From positions 1-12,848 of the forward strand of contig JAJUHD010000053.1 in NCBI GenBank assembly GCA_029268085.1: 12,848 nucleotides of DNA, given 5' to 3'. Under the pieces are notes generated by a model. The model saw only the letters and a list, made by a program, of their open reading frames with translations. It did no database searches and was not told where the DNA came from. The position numbers and the translations under genes are program-made. Shown piece by piece: positions 1 through 5,982 of this stretch (positions within the stretch are counted from its first letter, which is position 1; each line of letters opens with the position of its first letter). Source of the DNA: Bacillota bacterium (GTDB taxonomy: Bacteria; Bacillota; Clostridia; Oscillospirales; Oscillospiraceae).

Positions 1-1
1 T

Positions 2-442
2 GAGGCCATAAGACGCGGACTTTGTGAAACTGAGTGGCCCGCAAGGTTTGAGATCGTTTCGGAAAAGCCCTTTTTCATTGTTGACGGCGGGCACAATCCC
101 CAATGTGCCGAGACCGTCCGGGACAATCTCCTGAAGTATTTCCCCGACACGAAACGGGTCATTTTATTCGGCGTGCTCGCAGACAAGGACTATATGGGTC
201 AGGCGGAGCTTCTCAACGCCGCGGCGAACGCTTTCGTGACGATTACGCCGAAAAGCTCCCGCGCGCTTGGGGCAGCAGAGCTTGCCGAGAAGCTCAAAAT
301 CTTCGGAAAGCCAGTAACGGCCTGCAAAAGCATCGAAAGCGGCATAAAACAAGCTATCGGGCTTGCAGGAGAAGGCGGAACCGTCTGTTCCGTCGGCTCG
401 CTTTATACCGCAGGACTCGTAAGGGCCTATTTCGGTAAATAA
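2..442 (+). CDS. folC: Folylpolyglutamate synthase, C-terminal part (5' truncated by window edge)
   Basis: The frame is open from base 2 and ends at TAA 440-442, giving about 146 residues of the C-terminal domain of a Mur-ligase-family folylpolyglutamate/dihydrofolate synthase. FolC adds glutamates to folates in the cytoplasm with ATP, which keeps them in the cell and improves them as cofactors. The segment FFIVDGGHNPQ is the typical FolC/Mur motif at the start of the C-terminal domain (DGAHNP in most members, with G replacing A here), and VCSVGSLYTAGLVRAYF is the usual FolC ending (GSLY.AG..R). The catalytic N-terminal ATPase domain lies outside the window. Immediately downstream are a THF riboswitch and a folate transporter subunit, so the neighbourhood is a folate locus. 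Identity is firm; the true start cannot be seen. Confidence 0.93.
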   Translation, partial: EAIRRGLCETEWPARFEIVSEKPFFIVDGGHNPQCAETVRDNLLKYFPDTKRVILFGVLADKDYMGQAELLNAAANAFVTITPKSSRALGAAELAEKLKIFGKPVTACKSIESGIKQAIGLAGEGGTVCSVGSLYTAGLVRAYFGK

Positions 443-496
443 TCCCGCATATCTCATCAAAGAAGGTGATTACCGGCGCTTCATAACTGAAAACAA

Positions 497-598
497 TGGT
501 CAGAGTAGGACTTGGCGCGTTAAGTGCAGGCGGATGGGAGTTGCCGTCCTGACGAAAGGGCTTTTTGCTCTGCGGTGCCTTGTCCGCATCCGCTGCCA
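497..598 (+). promoter_or_regulatory. THF (tetrahydrofolate) riboswitch aptamer upstream of folT
   Basis: The stretch carries the signature blocks of the THF riboswitch as I remember it from Clostridia such as Eubacterium siraeum: AGAGTAG near 502-508, GGCGCGTTAAGTG around 514-526, GGATGGGA at 532-539, ACGAAAGGG near 552-560, GCGGTG near 572-577 and CCGCATCCGCTG at 584-595. A closing P1 helix can be drawn between TGGTCAG (497-503) and CTGCCA (593-598), with one bulged base. The RNA binds reduced folates and represses the downstream gene when folate is plentiful. Its place between folC and the folate transporter gene folT is the classic context. The 54 bases between folC and the aptamer show no convincing promoter, so transcription may run through from folC. 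The call rests on recalled consensus, not a covariance search. Confidence 0.9.
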
Positions 599-625
599 CA
601 CCGGAGCGCCGCTCCTTTTTGTGGC
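595..625 (+). terminator. Hairpin plus T-run after the THF aptamer (candidate expression platform)
   Basis: GGAGC (603-607) and GCTCC (611-615) form a short GC-rich stem followed directly by five T (616-620), as in an intrinsic terminator. The stem can be extended outward by GCCACA (595-600) with TGTGGC (620-625). The outer left arm overlaps the 3' strand of the aptamer P1 helix (593-598), so aptamer folding and the extended hairpin are mutually exclusive. The ribosome binding site of folT begins only a few bases later. Transcriptional attenuation is therefore plausible, but a translational mechanism is not excluded, and the T-run is short. Confidence 0.6.
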
Positions 626-649
626 ATAACACGAAAGGAAGTATCACAA

Positions 650-1156
650 ATGAAAAAATTCAATCTTATCACGCTCACCCGCGTGGCCGTCCTCATTGCG
701 CTCGAAATCATTCTGAATCGTTTCTTATCTTATAGCGAGCCTAACCTGAAAATTGGGATTTCTTTTGTTCCTATAGCTCTTTGCGGAATTATGTTCGGTC
801 CTTATTGGGCTGGCGCGGCGGCAGGAATAGCCGACGTTCTTGGAACCTTTCTTTCCCCCTTCGGAGGTATTTATCCTCCCATAACGCTTACGGCGATATT
901 GACAGGCATATCTTTCGGGTTGTTTCTTCATCGAAAAAACGTTAAGTTCTTTCCCAACATCGTGCTTTGCACCTTGGTTAATACCGTCGGGCTGAGTCTT
1001 TTTCTTCAAACCTACTGGCTAAGCTTGCTTAGGCATATACCGTATTTTACATTAATGGGATTGCGCGCTCTGCAGTGCGGCATACTCATAGTGCTCTATC
1101 TCATACTGATACCGCTTTTGATGAAGCTGGCCCCGAAGCTGGAGCATATCAGGTAG
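650..1156 (+). CDS. folT: Folate-specific ECF transporter S component
   Basis: This is a 168-residue, very hydrophobic protein with five to six predicted membrane segments (for example around residues 6-24, 34-55, 65-95, 104-122 and 140-160). It fits the ECF-transporter S-component family, folate branch. It would bind folate outside the cell and dock on the shared EcfT/EcfA energising module, encoded elsewhere. The N-terminal RVAVLIALEIILNRFLS, the stretch LKIGISFVPIALCGIMFGPYWAGAAAGIADVLG and the following SPFGGIYPPITLTAILTG are typical of FolT (the P-GP.....AG..D.LG and GG.Y.P..TL.....G patterns). I chose ATG 650 because AAAGGA at 634-639 is well spaced and because the longer upstream frame would run through the riboswitch. 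Regulation by the THF riboswitch supports the substrate. Likely co-transcribed with yqgF 39 bases downstream. Confidence 0.92.
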   Translation: MKKFNLITLTRVAVLIALEIILNRFLSYSEPNLKIGISFVPIALCGIMFGPYWAGAAAGIADVLGTFLSPFGGIYPPITLTAILTGISFGLFLHRKNVKFFPNIVLCTLVNTVGLSLFLQTYWLSLLRHIPYFTLMGLRALQCGILIVLYLILIPLLMKLAPKLEHIR

Positions 1157-1195
1157 CATAAAAAACTTTCATTTCCGCGCGGAAAGGAGCATCAC

Positions 1196-1606
1196 ATGCG
1201 GATAATGGCAATAGACTATGGCGACGCCCGCATCGGGCTTGCCGTTTCTGACGAAACAGCGACTTTGTGCGGTGAAGCATGGACGCTCTGCGAACGGAAT
1301 ATGAACAGAGCTGCGGACACGATTGTTAAAGAGGCTTCTTCCCGTAATGTAGGGCAAATCGTGCTGGGTTATCCGAAAAACATGGATGGGACGCTCGGTG
1401 CAAGAGCCGAAAAAAGCGAGGAATTCAAAATAGCCCTCGAGGCACGCTGCGATATTCCTGTTACGCTTTGGGACGAGCGCCGCACCACGATCGCCGCCCA
1501 TGAAATTCTCCACGCGAACGGCAAAAGAATGAAAAAGCATCGCGAAAGCGTGGACGCCGTCGCAGCTTCGCTTATACTGGAGGGTTATTTGGGCGCTTCG
1601 AAATAA
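1196..1606 (+). CDS. ruvX: YqgF/RuvX family putative Holliday junction resolvase / pre-16S rRNA nuclease
   Basis: A 136-residue protein of the YqgF family, with an RNase H-like fold, of the usual family length. Visible motifs are AIDYGDARIGLAVSD at residues 5-19 (first catalytic Asp in D.G..RIG), GYPKNMDGT near 58-66, WDERRTTIAAH near 92-102 (catalytic DER) and SVDAVAASLILEGYL at the C-terminus (last acidic residue in VD..AA..IL..YL). In E. coli the family member processes the 5' end of 16S rRNA; a Holliday junction resolvase role was proposed earlier from fold similarity. A strong GGAAAGGAG sits at 1181-1189 before ATG 1196. The gene follows folT with a 39-base gap and no terminator, so it probably shares that transcript. 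Confidence 0.93.
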   Translation: MRIMAIDYGDARIGLAVSDETATLCGEAWTLCERNMNRAADTIVKEASSRNVGQIVLGYPKNMDGTLGARAEKSEEFKIALEARCDIPVTLWDERRTTIAAHEILHANGKRMKKHRESVDAVAASLILEGYLGASK

Positions 1607-1609
1607 AAT

Positions 1610-1636
1610 TGAAACATTTTTATTAACCCCCTCGTC
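1610..1636 (+). promoter_or_regulatory. Candidate ECF-sigma-type promoter for the DUF4349 lipoprotein gene
   Basis: TGAAAC (1610-1615), a 17-base spacer and CGTC (1633-1636) match the consensus of Bacillus ECF sigma factors of the SigM/SigW/SigX class (TGAAAC, 16-17 bases, CGT-A/C). The spacer contains an AT-rich part and a C-run. Transcription would begin near 1643 and give a leader of about 63 bases. No better housekeeping promoter is visible between yqgF and the lipoprotein gene. The match is by eye; two short boxes can occur by chance. Confidence 0.5.
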
Positions 1637-1664
1637 TAAAGGTCACTCAAGCGACAAATAAGCC

Positions 1665-1684
1665 ATTGAGCGGCACCGCTCAAT
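1665..1684. repeat. 20-bp near-perfect palindrome in the leader of the DUF4349 gene
   Basis: ATTGAGCGG and CCGCTCAAT are exact inverted arms of nine bases separated by CA. The palindrome lies about 30 bases after the candidate ECF promoter and 20 bases before the start codon, just upstream of the ribosome binding site GGAGGAG. No T-run follows, so it is not a normal intrinsic terminator. It could be a repressor operator, an mRNA-stabilising hairpin, or the remains of the yqgF transcript end. Confidence 0.7.
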
Positions 1685-1705
1685 TATCAGAACGGAGGAG
1701 CGACA

Positions 1706-2713
1706 ATGAAAACGAAAAAGAAATTCTTAGCCCTTGCCCTCGCCTTGATATTGATCCTCGCGCTTGCCGCCTGCGGCGCTTCGAAATCAGCTCCGACAGC
1801 GGAACAATCGGTTGCCAATGATTCAATAGCCGAGGCTCCAGAGGCCGCAAGCGGTACGTCATTCTCTGCCCCAGAGAGTCAGAAAGCCGTCGAAACCGAT
1901 ACTGCCGGCACTACGGCCGGCGAAAGCGTGACCGAACTTCCGACGTCCGATAAAATCATCTACACCGGTTACGCGGACCTCGAAACTCTTGATTTCGACA
2001 AATCCATTGCGGATCTTCAGCAGATGATAAATAACTGCGGCGGATTCATCCAGAGTTCCAATGTGACCGGCGGCGATTTGAATTCCATATACGGTGGCAA
2101 AACAGTCTACCGTACCGCGAGCTACACCATACGTATCCCTGTGGCTCAGTTCAAATCAGTGACAGATGGCCTCAAAAACCTCGGAAACGTAGTCAGCAGC
2201 AGCACGAACGCCGAAAACATCACAATGATGTACACGGATACCGAATCGAGGCTTAACGCCTACCGTACTCAGGAAGCAAGACTTCTTGAGCTGCTCGCTA
2301 AAGCCTCCAGCGTCGAAGATATGATCTCAATCGAAAATTCTCTTTCCGACGTACGGTATCAGATTGAAAGCCTGACCTCCCAGCTCAAGAACTGGGACTC
2401 CCAGGTCAGCTATTCGACCCTGACTATCTCAATACGCGAGGTCGCACTCTATTCAAAGGATAATTCCTCTACAATCAGTTACGGAGAGCAAATCAGACAG
2501 ACCTTCGTCCATTCTCTTTACGGGCTTGGACGCTTCTTCAAGGGCTTATTGAAGTTCCTCGTTGCAATCTTCCCCGCTATGGTTGTGATTGCTGTCATCG
2601 CGGTTCCCACAGTTCTGATTGTGAAAAAGGCTAACAAAAAGAGAAAAGCAAAGATGCCTCCGATGCAGGATTCCAACGGCAGCGGCGACGGCAGACCGCC
2701 TTTCCAGCAATAA
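1706..2713 (+). CDS. DUF4349 domain lipoprotein with C-terminal membrane segment
   Basis: A 335-residue protein with a lipoprotein signal peptide: KTKKK, a long hydrophobic stretch and lipobox LAAC, with the lipidated Cys at residue 23. A low-complexity Ala/Ser/Glu linker (about 24-82) leads into a DUF4349 domain (about 83-247): DKIIYTGYADLE, the SYTIRIPV strand, a coiled-coil-like helical pair around 178-232 (YTDTESRLNAYRTQEARL... and ENSLSDVRYQIESL) and the closing SYSTLTISI. A transmembrane segment (about 282-306, FLVAIFPAMVVIAVIAVPTVLIV) is followed by a Lys/Arg-rich cytoplasmic tail. The molecular function is unknown. The architecture would hold the domain outside the cell, anchored at both ends. 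From memory, DUF4349 genes in Firmicutes are sometimes linked to ECF sigma/anti-sigma pairs, which fits the promoter seen here. Ribosome binding site GGAGGAG at 1694-1700. Bounded downstream by a terminator. Confidence 0.9.
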   Translation: MKTKKKFLALALALILILALAACGASKSAPTAEQSVANDSIAEAPEAASGTSFSAPESQKAVETDTAGTTAGESVTELPTSDKIIYTGYADLETLDFDKSIADLQQMINNCGGFIQSSNVTGGDLNSIYGGKTVYRTASYTIRIPVAQFKSVTDGLKNLGNVVSSSTNAENITMMYTDTESRLNAYRTQEARLLELLAKASSVEDMISIENSLSDVRYQIESLTSQLKNWDSQVSYSTLTISIREVALYSKDNSSTISYGEQIRQTFVHSLYGLGRFFKGLLKFLVAIFPAMVVIAVIAVPTVLIVKKANKKRKAKMPPMQDSNGSGDGRPPFQQ

Positions 2714-2722
2714 TTTTCATAT

Positions 2723-2757
2723 AAAAAACCGAAGGCTGAAAAGTCTTCGGTTTTTTT
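2723..2757. terminator. Bidirectional intrinsic terminator between converging genes
   Basis: CCGAAG (2729-2734) pairs with CTTCGG (2745-2750), leaving a 10-base loop. The stem is extended by the flanking A-run (2723-2728) and T-run (2751-2757). Read on the plus strand it ends the DUF4349 transcript; read on the minus strand, the A-run becomes the U-tract for the PurN-like gene, whose stop codon lies six bases away. Both converging genes seem to share this single element. Confidence 0.9.
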
Positions 2758-2762
2758 ATATA

Positions 2763-3485
2763 TTATTTTGTCTTATTCCCGAAACCGTCTTCAGCAGATT
2801 CATCAATACGCACCGTCCCGTCAACGATGCTGAGCCTTCCCTCGCAGAAGAGCCCGACGGCCTTCGGCAGTATCACGTTCTCCGCCTCCCCAAGGATGCG
2901 TCTCTGAAGCTCGGCGGGTGATTCCCCCTCGCGCACAGCGATCGCTTTTTGCAGGATTATCGGTCCGGAGTTAGGCTTTTCGGTCGCAAAATATGCCGTT
3001 GCCCCGGTGATCTTGACGCCCGCCTTAAGCTGCGCTTCCTGAATAGCAAGCCCCGAAAGCCCCTCGCCCGTAAAGGCCGGCATGAGAGATGGATATGTAT
3101 CGATTATTCTGCCGCCGTAATGCTTGAAAACCGGCTGAGTCAGTTCGCATTCGAACCCAGCAAGCACGACGAGCTCGATGTCCAGATCGCGCAGCTTGTC
3201 CAGCACCGCAAAGCCGAAAACCGTCTGGCTTGGAAAAAGCTCCCTGTCCACAACATAACTCGGTATGCCGGCTGCCTCCGCGCGCTTAAGCGCGTATGCG
3301 CCCGAATTCGAAGAGATTACCGCCGAAAGTTCGCACAGGGGCAGCTCCCCGAGCATGGACGAGTCGATCAGCGATTGGAGACTCAGCCCGCCGCCCGACA
3401 CTAAAACAGCGGTTCTGACCTTTTTTTCAGTCTTTTTTGATACGGATTGTTTAAAATCTGTTGATTTTGTTTGATTCTGCTTCAA
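2763..3485 (-). CDS. PurN-like formyltransferase-fold protein with degenerate active site
   Basis: A 240-residue protein that aligns along most of its length with phosphoribosylglycinamide formyltransferase (PurN, GAR to formyl-GAR with 10-formyl-THF). Shared parts include VRTAVLVSGGG (23-33), ELVVLAGF (104-111), GGRII..YPSLMPAF (124-138), GVKITGATAYFATE (156-169), SGPIILQKAIAV (173-184) and ILPKAV....EGRLS (205-219). The classical catalytic residues are absent: in the N-x-H-P-S-L motif Asn is Asp129 and His is Tyr131, and the Asp of D-G/T-G-P is Asn172. The phosphate loop GNGSN reads GGGLS, and the folate-loop segment reads FECEL. About 22 extra charged residues precede the domain. Start is TTG 3485, with GGGGGAG at 3491-3497; it overlaps the stop of the upstream gene as TTGA, implying translational coupling to the GT4-CsaB fusion. 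It is not in a purine operon. Probably a repurposed paralogue; a weak or altered enzyme is the alternative. Confidence 0.85.
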   Translation of the reverse strand: MKQNQTKSTDFKQSVSKKTEKKVRTAVLVSGGGLSLQSLIDSSMLGELPLCELSAVISSNSGAYALKRAEAAGIPSYVVDRELFPSQTVFGFAVLDKLRDLDIELVVLAGFECELTQPVFKHYGGRIIDTYPSLMPAFTGEGLSGLAIQEAQLKAGVKITGATAYFATEKPNSGPIILQKAIAVREGESPAELQRRILGEAENVILPKAVGLFCEGRLSIVDGTVRIDESAEDGFGNKTK

Positions 3486-5710
3486 CGGTTCTCCCCCAAA
3501 AGCTTTCTTGCCCAGAAACTGTTCAGGGCCTCGGCTGAGATGAGTCTTTCAAGGCTTCTCTTCCGTTCCTCCCTGTCCTCATACTGGGCAGCTGCGCTTA
3601 TTATCATAACAATAAGCTTCTCGGACGAAAGCTCCTCAAACTGCAGGCAGTTTTCGTTGCCGACACTGTCCAGAAAAGCGGTCACCTTCGGATCATATGA
3701 TACCCCCACGATCGGAACGCCTTGTGACGCCGCGAATATCAGCCCGTGCAGGCGCATTGAAACGACAGTTTTCATTCGCGAAAGAAAGCCGATAGTCAAA
3801 GCCGAATCCATTGGCTCGCTGATAACCGCGGTTTCCGTTCTCATAAGGCGGCGGACCGTTTCGGTGGCAGCCCCGTCCTCCATGCGGTTTATCAAAAGGA
3901 ACACAGGAGTGAGACCCATCTTTTCGGCAACAAAATCTGCTGTATCGGCAAAAGCCTGCGCTTTCTCTTCAAATCCCTTCCAGCTGCGAACGGAGAAACA
4001 GACATATTTCCCATTTGGGTCAAGCCCGTATTTAGCAAATACCTCATCAACTTTGTCCTCCGAAGACGCGGGCAGCGATAAAGCAGGGTCTGAGCTGACG
4101 ATCAGCTCCGGTCCTCTTACTTCCAGACGTTCGAGCTCCGAGAGGCTGTGCTTTTCCCTCAGTGTAATTATATCCACATCGTTGTTGAGAATTCGCCGGA
4201 TGAGCTTTTCGTCGCGGTTATCGACAATGGGGCCGATGCCGCAGCCATACATCATGACGGCGTTTCCAAGCCTTTTGGCTACAGAAATCGTATAGAGGTA
4301 ATACCAGAGGCTCCTTCGGCTCGTCACGTTCTGAATAAGACTTCCGCCGCCGCTCAGATAAAGCTTTGTGCCGCTCATGGCGCGGTGGAAAGCCGGAATG
4401 TCGAACATATGCACGGAGTCGACCGAATATTTCAAGCGGGTCTCTTTCGGTTTGCGCGAAAGCGCCGTAATTGGCATAAACGGGTCGATTTGCCGCATCT
4501 CGCCCACTATAGCTTCAAGTATCGCGTCGTCGCCCGCGTTGCCCATACCGTAGGCTCCGCAGATTATAACGCCGTTGCGCCCGCCGTTTTTCCTGATGCT
4601 TTCACGTTTGAGAACTTCTCTATATATTTCAAGCTGCCGCTGCGCCGTCGCCTCAACGGAAAACTCCCTTTCCGCTTTCTTATAGAGCGCATCGCCGAGT
4701 CTTCTGCGAAGTTCCGGATTTTCGGCAAGCTCCGCAAGCCTTTTCCCAAGGGTCACATAGTCGCCCTCCGTGAAAAGAAAGCCTGTCTCGCCGTCACATA
4801 TGAGCTTCGGTATCCCGCCTACACGCGTTGAAACCGTCGCAAGCCGCGCTCTCGCGCCCTCCGTAATCGCATATGGGAAAGTCTCGGACAGAGATGTCAG
4901 CGTATTTATATCTATCGCCGCGAAAAAACTATTTATGTCATTTATCCAGCCGGGAAAACAGACCTTTCCCGCAACACCGAGATCAAGAGCGAGGGTTTTA
5001 AGGTTTTCAAGCTCAGCCCCATCTCCCGCTACCACAAGCCGAAGCTGCGGACATATTTTTTCCGCCTCGGCAAAGCCTCTGATCAGCGTTGCGACGTCCT
5101 TGACAGGGTCAAGGCGCGCCGCGATGCCGGCAACGACGCTGTCTTCCGACACATCGAGCCCGAAACTGCGGAGATAAGCGAGACGATCGTCATTTTTCGG
5201 CTCAACCGAGAAATCGACGCCGTTATATATCGTAAATATTATGTTAGGATTAAAGCCGCGTCCGATAAGCAGATCCTTCATGGAATCCGAAACGCCGACG
5301 AGATAATCCGCTCTGCGCAGGGCATAGCTGTTCAATGTTCCATATACCGCAGCAGCCGCGGGCCTGCCGAGATAATCTAGCCTCGGGTCGCTGTGGACGG
5401 TCGTAACGATCGGCAGTCCGCAGCGGCGTTTCAGAATACTTGCGATAAAATTGCCTCTGGCCCCGTGCGAATGAATAATATCGTACCCGCCATCCCTTAT
5501 CATGGTGCGGAGCCGTTTTATCACAGAGGGCAGGCTCCCCTCCATGACAATCGTCGGTATTCCGAGTTTTCCGGCTTCATCGGCAAAGTCGCCCTGCATG
5601 AAGCACACAAGCGTAACGTCAATGTTCCGGCAGATTCCCGATAGCAGGGAATGGATATGGGTTTTGGCTCCGCCGGTATCGCCGCCGCTTATTAGATGAA
5701 TGACTTTCAC
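3482..5710 (-). CDS. csaB: Glycosyltransferase family 4 fused to CsaB polysaccharide pyruvyltransferase
   Basis: A 742-residue two-domain cytoplasmic protein. Residues 1-370 are a GT-B, family 4 glycosyltransferase: glycine-rich HLISGGDTGGAKTHI at 5-19, IIHSHGARGNF near 78-88, and the nucleotide-sugar motif E276-TFPYAIT-E284 (EX7E). Residues 380-742 are CsaB, which transfers pyruvate from phosphoenolpyruvate to a cell-wall glycan. It shows GAYGMGNAGDDAIL at 385-398, the GGGSLIQ..TS..SL.YYL block near 454-472, and SMRLHGLIFAASQGVPIVG with SYDPKV (651-676), holding the conserved Arg-Leu-His. In Gram-positives pyruvylated wall polymer is the ligand for SLH-domain S-layer proteins. The fusion suggests one protein that both adds a sugar and pyruvylates it; this is inference. 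Start is GTG 5710, with GGAGGT at 5715-5720; a longer frame reaches 5785 but adds only non-family residues. The next gene overlaps its stop. Confidence 0.92.
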   Translation of the reverse strand: MKVIHLISGGDTGGAKTHIHSLLSGICRNIDVTLVCFMQGDFADEAGKLGIPTIVMEGSLPSVIKRLRTMIRDGGYDIIHSHGARGNFIASILKRRCGLPIVTTVHSDPRLDYLGRPAAAAVYGTLNSYALRRADYLVGVSDSMKDLLIGRGFNPNIIFTIYNGVDFSVEPKNDDRLAYLRSFGLDVSEDSVVAGIAARLDPVKDVATLIRGFAEAEKICPQLRLVVAGDGAELENLKTLALDLGVAGKVCFPGWINDINSFFAAIDINTLTSLSETFPYAITEGARARLATVSTRVGGIPKLICDGETGFLFTEGDYVTLGKRLAELAENPELRRRLGDALYKKAEREFSVEATAQRQLEIYREVLKRESIRKNGGRNGVIICGAYGMGNAGDDAILEAIVGEMRQIDPFMPITALSRKPKETRLKYSVDSVHMFDIPAFHRAMSGTKLYLSGGGSLIQNVTSRRSLWYYLYTISVAKRLGNAVMMYGCGIGPIVDNRDEKLIRRILNNDVDIITLREKHSLSELERLEVRGPELIVSSDPALSLPASSEDKVDEVFAKYGLDPNGKYVCFSVRSWKGFEEKAQAFADTADFVAEKMGLTPVFLLINRMEDGAATETVRRLMRTETAVISEPMDSALTIGFLSRMKTVVSMRLHGLIFAASQGVPIVGVSYDPKVTAFLDSVGNENCLQFEELSSEKLIVMIISAAAQYEDREERKRSLERLISAEALNSFWARKLLGENR
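3491..3497 (-). promoter_or_regulatory. Ribosome binding site for the TTG start of the PurN-like gene
   Basis: Read on the minus strand this is GGGGGAG, five bases before TTG 3485-3483. It lies inside the last codons of the GT4-CsaB gene. No ATG occurs before the conserved domain, so this site decides the start and supports coupling of the two reading frames. Confidence 0.7.
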
Positions 5711-5982
5711 TCTGACCTCCAAACGCACCCTGCCCCGCGATGAACCTTCACCGTACGGGCAGCCCGCCTTCTGCCTTTGCGGCATGCCATAGTGCGGAAT
5801 ATCATATTTTCCGGAGAAACGGAAGTTAAAAAGGGCTTTTTGCTCACTTGTTAAAAAACGATATCTGTTATAAAATATCAGAATATATAATTAAAAAGCA
5901 TTGTTGACCGAGTTGTTTCAAATCGCGGTACGTACTATTTTATATCACACTGACTTTAAGCGGTCAACCTGTGGAGGTCATT
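5711..5982. promoter_or_regulatory. Divergent intergenic region with AT-rich promoter area and inverted repeat
   Basis: This gap separates the minus-strand csaB start from the plus-strand phosphatase/GNAT start. The middle (about 5826-5945) is markedly AT-rich compared with the flanking genes and holds many -10-like hexamers on both strands. For the plus strand, TTGTTT (5913-5918), 17 bases and TATTTT (5936-5941) is a possible but weak promoter. It is bracketed by an exact eight-base inverted repeat, GTTGACCG (5903-5910) and CGGTCAAC (5961-5968). Ribosome binding sites are GGAGGT 5973-5978 (+) and GGAGGT 5720-5715 (-). I see no RNA gene and no small gene with a credible start. Confidence 0.5.

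Noticed and set aside
524..649. N-terminal extension of the folT frame upstream to 524
   Set aside because: It would be translated from the middle of the THF riboswitch, adds no transporter-like sequence and ignores the good ribosome binding site before ATG 650.
3471..4831. Long plus-strand open frames opposite csaB
   Set aside because: They are mirror frames of a clearly conserved minus-strand gene, have no recognisable domains and no convincing ribosome binding sites.
5711..5785. Longer N-terminus of the GT4-CsaB fusion starting at 5785
   Set aside because: The extra 25 residues are basic and unrelated to the family. GTG 5710 has a perfect GGAGGT at the right distance and begins exactly at the conserved KVIHLISGG.
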